DNA from: Streptomyces canus
Lineage (GTDB): Bacteria > Actinomycetota > Actinomycetes > Streptomycetales > Streptomycetaceae
Length of the DNA stretch: 64,000 bases
Direction of reading: 5' to 3'
NCBI RefSeq assembly: GCF_001514145.1
Contig: NZ_KQ948662.1
Span: 244,124-308,123 of the forward strand
The translations under genes and the position numbers were made by a program. This document shows positions 52,165 through 61,322 of this stretch, one piece after another. Numbering within the stretch: position 1 is the first letter of the stretch; each line of letters starts with the position of its first letter. A model generated the notes under the pieces. It made no database searches. It saw nothing but the letters and a program-made list of their open reading frames with translations, and had not been told where the DNA came from.

Positions 52165-53247
52165 ATGCGGGTGTCGTCTCAGGACGTTACGGTCGTGGCT
52201 CTCCTGGCGGATCCGGACGCGCCGACAGAGATCGCGCAGCGCATGGCCCGGACACTTTCCGCTCGGCTCGCCGACAAGTCGGACCAGGGGCGACGGTTCG
52301 ACGTCGAGGTGGTCAGTGAGCCCTTCACGTCCGGGACGGAGGACCCGCCCACCTTGATGCGCCGGATCATGGACCGTGGGAGTGCGGAGAACTGGGACAT
52401 CGTCGTGGCCCTCACCGACCTTCCGCTGCACTCACGAGGGCGCAGGCTCGCCGTGAATCTAAATCACGCACACGGCTTGGCGCTGCTCTCCCTTCCTTCA
52501 CTGGGCGGCCTGCGGCTGCAGACGAGGGCCCGGCGGGCCGTCGAAGAAGCCGTGCTTGGCTTGGCGGGTCCGCACACCACTGGGGCTGAAGGACCTCCGC
52601 GAAGTCAGCCGCTTGAGAAGGGGACAGACGATCTTCGGTACGTCGTCAGCGGGCCGCGCGGTTACCTGCGGGTGCTCCTCGGTATGGTCCGCGCCAACCG
52701 GCCGTGGCGGTTGGTACCGGGCTTGTCCAAAGCCCTGGCGGCCGCACTCGCCACGGGAGCAGTCGCCACCGTGAACTCCACCGTCTGGATCCTGGCCGCG
52801 TCCCTGAGCACACCACGCCTCGTGATCGCCATGGTCGGGTCTGTCGCGCTCATGATCGGCTGGCTGATCGTGGACGCAGATCTGTGGCATCGGTCAGCAG
52901 AAAGCTCACCGGAGGCGAGGCAGAGGGCGCGGCTCTACAACACCTCGACGGTCATGACCGTGGGTATCGGGGTGCTCGTCTGCTACGTGGGTTTGATGGT
53001 CATCAACTGGGTGTGGGCACTGTTCATCCTCAACGACCAGGTGTTCGCTTCCGCGACACGAAGCCCGCTGCACGCCGAGGAGTACTGGACGTTGTCCTGG
53101 TTCGTCGCCTCGGTCGCCACCGTGGGCGGCGCGCTGGGATCAGGCTTGGAAAGCGACGAGGCGATCCGGGCAGCCGCCTACTCCAAGCGCGAACAGGAAC
53201 GTCGTCGCACGCTCCAGGACGACCACGGTGACCAGCCCTCGAAGTGA
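52165..53247 (+). CDS. Membrane protein with cytoplasmic N-terminal domain, unknown function
   Basis: A 360 aa protein I do not recognise by name. The first 160 residues look soluble alpha/beta (VSSQDVTVVALLADPDAPTE, NWDIVVALTDLPLHSRGRRL), then about six hydrophobic segments occur from residue 190 (ATGAVATVNSTVWILAASLS, VIAMVGSVALMIGWLIVDAD, VMTVGIGVLVCYVGLMVINW and others). The tail is charged. ATG 52165 has GGAGG eight bases upstream and is preferred to the longer open frame. It stands between the stress island and the FUSC-like gene on the same strand. Confidence 0.8.
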   Translation: MRVSSQDVTVVALLADPDAPTEIAQRMARTLSARLADKSDQGRRFDVEVVSEPFTSGTEDPPTLMRRIMDRGSAENWDIVVALTDLPLHSRGRRLAVNLNHAHGLALLSLPSLGGLRLQTRARRAVEEAVLGLAGPHTTGAEGPPRSQPLEKGTDDLRYVVSGPRGYLRVLLGMVRANRPWRLVPGLSKALAAALATGAVATVNSTVWILAASLSTPRLVIAMVGSVALMIGWLIVDADLWHRSAESSPEARQRARLYNTSTVMTVGIGVLVCYVGLMVINWVWALFILNDQVFASATRSPLHAEEYWTLSWFVASVATVGGALGSGLESDEAIRAAAYSKREQERRRTLQDDHGDQPSK

Positions 53248-53564
53248 ACCGATACCGGCGAAAACGGCTCCCGGACGTGCGTGCGGCATCGCCGCTCGCC
53301 GCCGGCCGGCGTACCGGTAATTACACGCGACGAGCAACGCTCAGCAGCGGAATGAGCATGGCAGCGACAGCGGCGCGAAGTGCCCCGGCGGGTTGATCAT
53401 GGCATGACGGGGCGGGTGGTCCCGGTAGGGCAGGTCCTCGCCCCCTCCTGAGCCGCGTCATCGATCGCCCCTACGCGAGGGGGCCGGCGTGGCGCGCGTC
53501 CGCCGAGCGCGGCGCTGTCAGGAGGCGGCCACGCGGCCGACGCGACCCGGCGGGGCGTTCCGGC
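53248..53564. other. Intergenic stretch without recognised gene
   Basis: About 320 bp with no coding character on either strand. The only element of note is the -10-like box at its right end. Confidence 0.5.
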
Positions 53565-53577
53565 TAGGCTCACACCG
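53565..53577 (+). promoter_or_regulatory. -10 box for a probable leaderless transcript
   Basis: TAGGCT (53565-53570) is six bases before the GTG start at 53577, so transcription would begin at or next to the start codon. No Shine-Dalgarno sequence is present. Leaderless mRNAs are common in Streptomyces. A convincing -35 box was not found. Confidence 0.5.
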
Positions 53578-55751
53578 TGCGGTGGCTGCGGACCTTCGGG
53601 GAGGTCGTGCGATCAGGGCTCACGATCGAGGAGACGCGGCTGGAGCCCCTGCTCGCGCTGCGCACGGCCGCCGGGGTGGCGATCGTCATCGGCTCGGCGC
53701 TGTGGCTGGTCTCCCCCGCGTATGCCGCGTCCGCCGCCCTCGGTGCCTTCTCCGCGGGTGGGGCCACCTTCCAGCGCACCTGGCGTCCCCGCAAGGTGAT
53801 CGCGCTCGGTGCTGGCGCCGGTCTGGCGCTCAGCACCTTCGTGGGTTACCTGGCGGCGGGGCGACTCGTGACGTTCCTCCCGCTGCTGGCCGTATGGGCC
53901 TTTGCCGCGGGGATGGCGTGGGCCCTCGGATCGACCGCTGGGATCGTCGCGGCGACGACGGTCGGCAGCATGCTGGTGACCATCACCCTGCCCACGAGTG
54001 TCGGACGAGCCCTGGAGCACGCCGCGGTCATCGCGCTCGGGGGTGTGGCGCAGGCCGTGCTGATCCTGCTGTTCCCGATCCGCCGTTGGGGGGCGCATCG
54101 TGACGCGCTCGCCGACGCCCTGGCCGCCGTGGCGGACTACGCCCGCCGTCTGCGGCACGACCCCACCGCCCCGTTCGAGCCGGAGCCGTTGATGACGGCC
54201 CGGGACGCGGCTGCTGTGACGCCCTCACAGGCCCGCACTCGTCCCCCCGTCCTTCACGGCCCCCGGGGCCTCGCCGAGCGCATTCTGCCGGTCGTCGCCG
54301 CGCTCGCCGACCCCGACGTCGGCGCCCCGGCGGAGGGGCCCGGGCGGGACCGCGCACGGGAGTTGCTCGACGCGGCCGCCGGCGTCCTGGACGCGGCCGC
54401 CCGTACGGTCCGACGTGGCACTCCTGCCGAGGTGCCGGCCGGGACCGCGGAAGTCCTGCACGTCGACGAGGAGCACGAGGTGCTGGAAGGGCTCGCGCGG
54501 CAGGCCGCTGAGCGCCTCGTGGAACTGCTCGGCGAGGCGTTGGAGATCGCCGGGAGCGGCGGGGCGCGCGACGAGGCGCCTACGCCGCACGGACCCGCGA
54601 GCGCCCCGTTCCTGGTGCGCCCGACCATGTTCCGGCTCCTCCCGGTCGCCGTCCGGGCGGTCCGCCCTGAACTCCGCCGGGACTCGCCCGTGTTCCGGCA
54701 CGCCGTCCGTCTGGCGGCGGTGGCCACGCTCGGCTATCTGATCGCTTCCCGGCTACCCCTGAACCACGGCTACTGGGCGCCCATCGCCTCCGTGATGGTG
54801 ATGCGGCCGGACTTCCACCGGACGTACGCGCGTGCGGTGGCCCGTCTCGCCGGGACCCTGGCGGGGGTGGCGCTCGCCACCGGGACGGTGCGGGCCCTGG
54901 GACCGGACGCCGATGTGTTCGGCGCGCTGGCGGTGATCTCGGCGGCCCTGTCGTACACGCTGATCCGTACCGGGTACGCCTACTCCCAGTGCTTCACTGC
55001 CGCATACGTGGTCTTCCTGCTCGGCATGGGCGGTCAGGCATGGGAGCAGACGGTCCCGGAGCGGGTGGTGCTCACCCTGATCGGCGGGGCCCTGGCCATG
55101 CTGGCGTACGTGGTGTTCCCCGCGTGGGAGACTCCCCGGCTGCCGGGCCGGCTGGCGGACTGGCTCGCTGCCAACGGCCGCTACGCGGCCGCGGTGCTCC
55201 GCAGCCACGCCGAACCGACCCGGGAGCATCGCGCTGACATGCGCAGGGCCCTGCTGGCGAGCAGGGAGGCACGTGCGGCCTGGCAGGAGGCCTACGAGCA
55301 GGCACAGCAGGAACCGGTCCGCCCCAGGGGTCTGACGTCGCGAGAGGCGGAGGAGGCGGAGGAGGCGCTCAAGGGGTTCGACCGGGCGGCGATGGTCATG
55401 GAGAGCCACGTCCCGCGGGCCGACAGCCGTTTCGGCCCCGAGGCGGAGCGGCTCGCCGAGGCCTTGGAGGCAGACACCGCACAGGCGGCAGTCGACGTGC
55501 GCGAGCACAGGAATCCGGACTGGGGGCGCGTGGAGGACGCGCTCCACGCGTGGGAGGGTGCCGCCGGGGACCGGAGCCAGGTGCTGCGGCGCGGGGCGGA
55601 ACTGCAGAAGCGGGCCTTGGAGGATCTCGCGACGGCCGTGAGCCGCACACCCCTGGAACGGGACGTCGGCTCCGCTCGCGAGGAGCAACGGGTGCGGGCG
55701 GCCGTGGCTGCGGAAGACGATGGATCAGGATCCGGGCACCGGGTCGGCTGA
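53577..55751 (+). CDS. FUSC/aromatic acid exporter-type membrane protein
   Basis: A 724 aa two-module membrane protein of the FUSC/ArAE-like superfamily, which exports aromatic acids or similar compounds. N-terminal helices fall in about 25-165 and a second bundle in about 375-520 (LAAVATLGYLIASRLPLNHG, YWAPIASVMVMRPDFHRTYA and RLAGTLAGVALATG are the FUSC_2 signature region). Soluble segments lie between them and at the C-terminus, the latter long and helical. It starts at GTG 53577, probably leaderless. No partner gene is adjacent. Confidence 0.88.
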   Translation: MRWLRTFGEVVRSGLTIEETRLEPLLALRTAAGVAIVIGSALWLVSPAYAASAALGAFSAGGATFQRTWRPRKVIALGAGAGLALSTFVGYLAAGRLVTFLPLLAVWAFAAGMAWALGSTAGIVAATTVGSMLVTITLPTSVGRALEHAAVIALGGVAQAVLILLFPIRRWGAHRDALADALAAVADYARRLRHDPTAPFEPEPLMTARDAAAVTPSQARTRPPVLHGPRGLAERILPVVAALADPDVGAPAEGPGRDRARELLDAAAGVLDAAARTVRRGTPAEVPAGTAEVLHVDEEHEVLEGLARQAAERLVELLGEALEIAGSGGARDEAPTPHGPASAPFLVRPTMFRLLPVAVRAVRPELRRDSPVFRHAVRLAAVATLGYLIASRLPLNHGYWAPIASVMVMRPDFHRTYARAVARLAGTLAGVALATGTVRALGPDADVFGALAVISAALSYTLIRTGYAYSQCFTAAYVVFLLGMGGQAWEQTVPERVVLTLIGGALAMLAYVVFPAWETPRLPGRLADWLAANGRYAAAVLRSHAEPTREHRADMRRALLASREARAAWQEAYEQAQQEPVRPRGLTSREAEEAEEALKGFDRAAMVMESHVPRADSRFGPEAERLAEALEADTAQAAVDVREHRNPDWGRVEDALHAWEGAAGDRSQVLRRGAELQKRALEDLATAVSRTPLERDVGSAREEQRVRAAVAAEDDGSGSGHRVG

Positions 55752-56682
55752 CGGCTCAGGTGACGGTGTCCAGGGCGGTGAGAACAACCGTCTCCTTGGG
55801 ATAGGGCCCCCCGGATCGAGACGGTCAGGAGCCCCGCGAGCAGTTCGAGGAGCGCCGCGACGACGAGTGCTGGGCGAACGGGTGAACGAGCGGATCCTTC
55901 CCTGTGGTGGCAGCCTGGGGAAGCGGCGAGGCGCGACACCTCCGTGGCCTACCCGACGGCAGGACAAGGGTGATGAGCCAACCTCACGCGGACACGAACG
56001 GCAGGAACCTGCGGGCCGTCCTGGCGCCGACCCGGGGTCTGCCCTCCGAGACGGTCCCGGACCTCGCTCGCGGCCTGCGGGAGGAACCGCGTCGCCGCAC
56101 CGCCAGGGGCATCCGCCGACAGGCGGACACCGACGTCGCCCCTGGCGGCGAACGAGCACGTCGAAGTGTCCGACGTGGCCGTAACGTCGGCACCCGCCTG
56201 GAGGACGGCGACTGGCATATGGGATGCGTCGTCCTCACCGACCTGCCGAGCCGGGCGGTGCACAACCCGGTCCGCACCGAGGCCGACCCTGAGCACAGGG
56301 TCGCACTGTCCCACGCCCGCCCTCGGCCGTCCGGCGCCAGGGGAAGAATCCAGGCACGAGCGCCACCCGGTGCCAGGGCTGCGCACGCCCGCCTGATCCT
56401 GGCATGGCGCGCACCAGCCGCCCCTGGCCGGTGTTCCCCGGGCCCCTGTGCGCGGACATCTTGGCCACCGCGGCCGTCGGGTTCATCAACGGCACGACCA
56501 GGCAGGTCGTCACCGCTGCGTCCCTGGACGTCCGCAACCTGCCGAGTTCTTACCGTTTCGCGATCAATAGCGGAGACCCGGCGTTGCCGGAGTGCCACGA
56601 AGGGATGCGGGAACCTGTACGGGCCCGTTGCTGCGTGGCGGGCGCACCGTGCCGAAGGACGCGAGTGCACTGGAGGTGTGTG
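55752..56682. other. 930 bp without a recognised gene
   Basis: Open frames cross this stretch on both strands (one of 259 codons on plus, 55904-56683) but none has recognisable motifs or a ribosome site. In many actinobacteria the gene before ackA is pta or phosphoketolase; no trace of either is visible. It may be decayed DNA. Confidence 0.5.
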
Positions 56683-57825
56683 ATGAGTGCTGACCGCTCC
56701 CACGAGAGCCTTGATGGCCACGTACTGGTCCTCGACGCCGGCTCTTCGAGCCTGCACATCGCTCTGTTCGCGGCGGACGGTGAACGGATGGCCGATCGAC
56801 ACGCCTCGGAGCCCCCGGGGCCTGCTGCTGCGGCGGAACTGCGGAACTTCCTCAGCGAGGTGCCCGCTCCTGCGGCGGTAGGTCACCGCATCGTCCACAG
56901 CGGTCCGCACCTGACTGGACACACGCTGATCGACACACGCGTACGGGCTCTGCTGGCGGACGTCGCCGATCTCGCGCCGCTGCACGTGACCCCTGCCCTG
57001 CCTGTGGTCGATGCCGCACGAGAACTCCTGCCCGACGTTCCTCATGTCGCCTGCTTCGACACTGTCTTCCACGCGGATCTGCCGGTACAGGCGCGCACGT
57101 ACGCCGTGCCGGAGCGATGGCGAGCCGCATACGGGCTTCGCCGGTACGGCTTCCACGGGCTTTCCTACTCGTGGGCACTGCAGAGGACGGCGCAGGCCCT
57201 GGGCCGACCCGTGGACGACCTCCACGTCGTACTCGTGCACTTGGGCGGCGGCTGCTCGGCCTGCGCCGTCCGGAACGGACGCAGCGTGGACACGACCATG
57301 GGCCTCACTCCGCTGGAAGGCCTGGTGATGAGCCGGCGCAGCGGCAGCCTCGACCCGGGCGCGCTGCTGTGGCTGCAGCGCCGGCACGGTCTGAGCACGG
57401 CCGAATTGGATGACGCACTCCACCGGCATTCCGGTCTGCTCGGCCTCTCCGGTACCTCGGGAGACACCCGGGACCTGGTGCGCGCCCGCGCGGAGGGTGA
57501 TGCCGCGGCCGCGCTGGCGCTGGCGACGTTCTCACTCAGCTGCCGCAGGGGCATCGCCTCGATGGCCGCCTCCCTGGACCGGCTGGACGCGCTGGTCTTC
57601 ACCGGAGAGATCGGCGAAGACCAACCCGAGGTACGCGAGGAGATCTGCTCGGCCCTGACCGTTCTCGGTGTTCGAGGGGGGCTGCTCGTCCCCGAACTGG
57701 AGGATCTGATGCGGGACGGCATTCGACGTATCGATCAGGCGGGGAAAGGTGTCCCGGTCCTCGTGGTCGCAACCGGCGAGACACAGCAGATCGCCGCCGA
57801 GACCCGACGGGTGCTCGGCATGTGA
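56683..57825 (+). CDS. ackA: Acetate kinase, divergent
   Basis: A 380 aa ASKHA-fold acetate kinase (acetyl phosphate + ADP to acetate + ATP). Family blocks are recognisable: VGHRIVHSG, ACFDTVFHADLP, YGLRRYGFHGLSY, VLVHLGGGCSACAV, TPLEGLVMSRRSGSLDP and LVFTGEIGED. Several usually invariant positions differ: NAGSSSLK is DAGSSSLH, HLGNG is HLGGG, RSGDLDP is RSGSLDP. The C-terminal Glu (TGETQQIAAE) is kept. GGAGG six bases before ATG 56683 sets the start. No phosphotransacetylase is adjacent. Confidence 0.88.
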   Translation: MSADRSHESLDGHVLVLDAGSSSLHIALFAADGERMADRHASEPPGPAAAAELRNFLSEVPAPAAVGHRIVHSGPHLTGHTLIDTRVRALLADVADLAPLHVTPALPVVDAARELLPDVPHVACFDTVFHADLPVQARTYAVPERWRAAYGLRRYGFHGLSYSWALQRTAQALGRPVDDLHVVLVHLGGGCSACAVRNGRSVDTTMGLTPLEGLVMSRRSGSLDPGALLWLQRRHGLSTAELDDALHRHSGLLGLSGTSGDTRDLVRARAEGDAAAALALATFSLSCRRGIASMAASLDRLDALVFTGEIGEDQPEVREEICSALTVLGVRGGLLVPELEDLMRDGIRRIDQAGKGVPVLVVATGETQQIAAETRRVLGM

Positions 57826-58352
57826 CGCACCAACCAGCAGACCGTCGACCGCGCTGTCCGCGTCACGGGCACCCGTCGAGCGCGGCGTCTCACTACTGAA
57901 GTCGTGACGTCAATCACCGCGGCCATCCGCACCCTGGAGCGGCAACGCTGAAAGAGCTCACGGGCCAAAACCGCCTTCAGCCCACCGGGACCTCCCCCCC
58001 CCCTGCGCCGAATCGACGTCGCCCGCCGCCTGTACCGAACGTGAGCGTGCTTCCGGGTGGCGCTGGGTCTGGCCTCCACCGTGGCCCGGGCCCGGCGATC
58101 CGGTGCCGTTGGTATCCGTCGACATCATCGCCCGAGGTCCCCGCCGACGCGGGGGCTCCGTAGACATTCCCGCCAAGGAACTGGGCTTCTTCTAGAACAT
58201 GCGACCACGCATATGAGGCCCTCTCTCCGGGAGGCCCTCACCATGTCAAGGACGCTCATGAAGTGACCAAAATTGAGCAAGATGGGATAATTTACCCAAC
58301 TTGGGACGCGTCACCGACGCCCCCCACCAACCGTGAAAAGGCGGATCCGACC
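57826..58352. other. Intergenic stretch, no recognised gene
   Basis: About 530 bp. The first 130 bases stay open in one frame (AVRVTGTRRARRLTTEVV) like a protein tail I cannot identify. Runs of C (about 57996) and two direct copies of AGGCCCTC (near 58217 and 58235) are the only structure seen. Confidence 0.45.
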
Positions 58353-58727
58353 ATGTCGAAGAAACCACGTTCGTCCGAGCCACCGCACGGAAAGGGCCCC
58401 AGCCGGCACCAGGGCACCGGACAGCACGGCTGGTCGCCCGATGTGGACGAGACGCGCCAGCAGGACAACCCGAGCGCCGAACGCTCCTTCCGTGCCGAGC
58501 ATGCCGGCAAGCCCGGTCCGGGCCGGACGAAGTCCGCCGAGGAGACGAAGTCCGTCCCCGGTGACACGGTCGAGAGCCCGAACGCGAGCGGCGAGCAGTA
58601 CGGCGACGCGGACGAGAAGGGCAGGCGCGACACCGGACACAAGGGCCGCTCCCAGCGCCCCAGCGGCACGAAGGACGCTGCCGCCAGGACCGGCGTGGAC
58701 CCACAGGATCCGCCGTCCGGGCGCTGA
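58353..58727 (+). CDS. Small, highly hydrophilic, probably disordered protein
   Basis: A 124 aa protein almost without hydrophobic residues, rich in Gly, Ser, Lys, Arg, Asp and Glu (SKKPRSSEPPHGKGPSRHQG, PSAERSFRAEHAGKPGPGR). It resembles hydrophilin/LEA-like or intrinsically disordered small proteins. The frame opens at GTG-less 58263 (ATG), but ATG 58353 with AAAAGG upstream fits better. It stands alone between ackA and the convergent hyp operon. Function unknown; desiccation or stress protection is a guess from composition. Confidence 0.65.
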   Translation: MSKKPRSSEPPHGKGPSRHQGTGQHGWSPDVDETRQQDNPSAERSFRAEHAGKPGPGRTKSAEETKSVPGDTVESPNASGEQYGDADEKGRRDTGHKGRSQRPSGTKDAAARTGVDPQDPPSGR

Positions 58728-58785
58728 CCGGATCAACCCTCCGATCGGGCCCGGATGGCAGGCGCCTCGTCCAGCGACACCCCTG

Positions 58786-59865
58786 TCAGCAGATCCGCGG
58801 CAGCTGCTCCCCGATCGGCAGATCGACGACCCGCGTCCCGCCCAGGCCGGTCCGTGCCACGACCATGCCGGGATGGTCCTCCACGGCCTCACCGATGATC
58901 ACGGAGTCCGCGCCCAGAGGATGGGCGCGCATCGCCCCGAGGACGGCGTCGGCGTGCTCGCGCGGGACGAACGCCACCAGCTTGCCCTCGTTGGCGATGT
59001 ACATGGGGTCCAGTCCGAGAATGGCGCAGGCGTTGGCCACGGCCGGCGGGACCGGGACGTCGCGTTCCTGGATGACCACCCCGGTGCCGGAGGCCTGCGC
59101 GATCTCATTGAGCGAGGCGGCCAGGCCGCCTCGGGTGGGGTCGCGCAGGACGTGCAGATCCGGCGTGACGGCGAGCATGACGTCGACCAGGCCGCCGAGC
59201 GCCGCGCAGTCGCTCTTGATCTCCACTCCGAATTCCAGTCCCTCGCGCACGCTCATGACGGCCACCCCGTGGACGCCGATGGCGCCGCTGACGATCACGA
59301 CGTCGCCGGGGACGACCCGCTGAGGGCGCAGGTCGACGCCCGCCGGGACGAGACCGATACCCGCGGTGTTGATGTAGATCCCGTCGCCGTGGCCGGCCTC
59401 CACCACCTTGGTGTCGCCGGTGGCCACCTCCACACAGGCGGTGCGCGCGGCCGCGCCCAGCGCCTCGGACACGCGCGTGACCACGTCGAGCTCGACGCCC
59501 TCCTCCAGGATGAACCCGCAGGAGAGGTAGGCGGCGCGGGCGCCGCTCATGGCGAGGTCGTTCACGGTGCCGTTGACCGCCAGGTCGCCGATGCTGCCGC
59601 CGGGGAAGAACAGCGGCCGCACCACGTAGGAGTCGGTGGAGAACGCCAGCCGGGCGCCTCCCAGGGAGAGGACGGCGGCGTCACCCATCTGGGCGAGCAC
59701 CTCACCCCCGAAAGCGGGAGCGAAGATCTGCTGGACCAGTTCGGCGGAGAGCACTCCGCCGCCGCCGTGACCCATGACGACCCGCGGACGGTCCCGCAGC
59801 GGCGCCGGACACGTCCACGCCTCGACGTCCAGGGCGGGGACGGGGAGATCGGTGGTGTCAGACAA
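58786..59865 (-). CDS. hypE: Hydrogenase maturation protein HypE
   Basis: A 359 aa PurM-fold enzyme that dehydrates the carbamoyl group on its own C-terminal Cys to a cyano ligand for the [NiFe] site. The chain ends GEQLPRIC, with that Cys in place. Motifs: VMGHGGGGVLSAEL, FSTDSYVVRP (ATP/metal), LRDPTRGGLAASLNEIA. The start codon is TTG at 59865, supported by AGGAGG in the end of hypD and overlap with the hypD stop; no other start fits the family N-terminus. Last gene of the operon. Confidence 0.95.
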   Translation of the reverse strand: MSDTTDLPVPALDVEAWTCPAPLRDRPRVVMGHGGGGVLSAELVQQIFAPAFGGEVLAQMGDAAVLSLGGARLAFSTDSYVVRPLFFPGGSIGDLAVNGTVNDLAMSGARAAYLSCGFILEEGVELDVVTRVSEALGAAARTACVEVATGDTKVVEAGHGDGIYINTAGIGLVPAGVDLRPQRVVPGDVVIVSGAIGVHGVAVMSVREGLEFGVEIKSDCAALGGLVDVMLAVTPDLHVLRDPTRGGLAASLNEIAQASGTGVVIQERDVPVPPAVANACAILGLDPMYIANEGKLVAFVPREHADAVLGAMRAHPLGADSVIIGEAVEDHPGMVVARTGLGGTRVVDLPIGEQLPRIC

Positions 59866-60985
59866 CGGGGGTCGCCTCCTGGGCCTTGGTGGCGGGCATG
59901 TCCAGCCGCCGGTAGAGGTAGTACGCGGCGCAGGCCCCCTCGCTGGAGACCATGGTGGCCCCCAGCGGCGTACGAGGCGTGCACAGCGTGCCGAAGGCCT
60001 CGCACTCGTGCGGCTTGAGCAGCCCCTGCAGGACCTCTCCGCTGCGGCACTCGGCCGGCTCCTGGGTGCGGATGCCCTCGACGGAGAAGCGGTGCTCGGC
60101 GTCGTAGGCGCGGTACTTCGGCGCCAGCCGCCAGCCGCTCTGCGGGATCACCCCGATGCCGCGCCAGGCACGGTCGGTGACCTCGAAGACGTCCTCCAGC
60201 ATGGCCCGGGCGGCCGGGTTGCCCTCCGCGCAAACGGCACGGGCGTAGGCGTTTTCGACGGTGTGCTCACCGCGTTCCAGCTGCCGGACGGTGCGGCGCA
60301 CGCCTTCGAGGATGTCCAGTGGCTCGAAGCCCGTCACGACGATCGGCACCCGGAAGCGCTCCGCCAGTTCCGGGTACTCCCCCATGCCCATCACGCTGCA
60401 GACATGGCCGGCCGCGAGGAAGCCCTGCACCCGGCAGCTCGGCGACGACATGATGGCCTCGATGGCGGGCGGTACGCGGACGTGGGACACCAGCATGCTG
60501 AAGTTCGGGATGCCCAGCTTCCGGGCCTGATGGACCGTCATGGCGTTGGGGGGTGCGGTCGTCTCGAAGCCGATGCCGAAGAACACCACCTCGCGGTCCG
60601 GGTTCTGCTGGGCAATCCGCAGCGCGTCGAGCGGTGAGTAGACGACGCGCACGTCACCGCCTTCTCCGCGGACCTGGAACAGGTCCCGTCCGGTGCCCGG
60701 CACGCGCAGCATGTCACCGAAGGAACAGAAGATCACCTCCGGGCGGGAGGCGATCTCCAGTGCCTTGTCGATGACCTCCAGCGGAGTCACGCACACCGGA
60801 CAGCCGGGCCCGTGGATCAACTCGACCTTGTGCGGCAGGAGTTGGTCGATGCCGTGCCGGATGATGCTGTGCGTCTGCCCTCCGCAGACTTCCATCAGGG
60901 CCCACGGCCTGGTCACCGTGGCGTGGATGTCGTCGAGCAGCCGGCGGGCCAGCTCCGGGTCCTGGAACTCGTCGATGTACTTCAC
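59858..60985 (-). CDS. hypD: Hydrogenase maturation protein HypD
   Basis: A 375 aa [4Fe-4S] scaffold protein on which Fe(CN)2CO is assembled with HypC. Motifs: MEVCGGQTHSI, IHGPGCPVCVTP (the CxxxxxxCxxC-type redox site), FCSFGDMLRVPG, GFETTAP and a C-terminal Cys cluster (ECRSGEVLQG, KPHECEAFGTLC). Start is GTG 60985, overlapping the hypC stop as GTGA, giving the normal N-terminus KYIDEFQDPELA; the longer open frame is not used. Confidence 0.96.
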   Translation of the reverse strand: MKYIDEFQDPELARRLLDDIHATVTRPWALMEVCGGQTHSIIRHGIDQLLPHKVELIHGPGCPVCVTPLEVIDKALEIASRPEVIFCSFGDMLRVPGTGRDLFQVRGEGGDVRVVYSPLDALRIAQQNPDREVVFFGIGFETTAPPNAMTVHQARKLGIPNFSMLVSHVRVPPAIEAIMSSPSCRVQGFLAAGHVCSVMGMGEYPELAERFRVPIVVTGFEPLDILEGVRRTVRQLERGEHTVENAYARAVCAEGNPAARAMLEDVFEVTDRAWRGIGVIPQSGWRLAPKYRAYDAEHRFSVEGIRTQEPAECRSGEVLQGLLKPHECEAFGTLCTPRTPLGATMVSSEGACAAYYLYRRLDMPATKAQEATPVV

Positions 60986-61290
60986 TTGTTGCGCACCTCT
61001 TCCACCGGTTCCGAGCCCGCCGCCTCCGCCGCCGCCGTTTCCCAGGGGTCGCCGAACTCCTCCTGCAACAGGCCGAGTTCGGCGAAGAGCTCGAGCGTCT
61101 GTCGCGCCGACTCCTCGTCCAGCCGTTGCAGGGCGAACCCGACGTGGACGATGGCGTACTCGCCGACCTGGAGGTCGGGCAGGTACTCCAGGCACACCTC
61201 CTTGACCACGCCGCCGAAGTCGACCGTGGCCATCCGGGTGCCGTCCCGTTCCTCGATGTCCAGCACTCTGCCGGGTACCGCCAGGCACAT
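60982..61290 (-). CDS. hypC: Hydrogenase maturation chaperone HypC
   Basis: A 102 aa OB-fold chaperone starting MCLAVPGRVLDIEE, where Cys2 is the essential iron-binding residue. VDFGGVVKEVCLEYLPDLQVGEYAIVH completes the fold. It binds HypD and the hydrogenase large-subunit precursor. GAGGAGAGG lies just before the ATG at 61290, which rules out the longer open frame. The C-terminal tail (about 25 Glu/Ala-rich residues) is longer than in E. coli. Confidence 0.96.
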   Translation of the reverse strand: MCLAVPGRVLDIEERDGTRMATVDFGGVVKEVCLEYLPDLQVGEYAIVHVGFALQRLDEESARQTLELFAELGLLQEEFGDPWETAAAEAAGSEPVEEVRNK

Positions 61291-61322
61291 GAGCCTCTCC
61301 TCGCTGTGGGTCGCGCGTTTGC

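Noticed and set aside
55904..56683. 259-codon plus-strand frame before ackA
   Set aside because: Arg/Pro/Ala-rich translation without motifs, no ribosome site, typical of a GC-rich chance frame.
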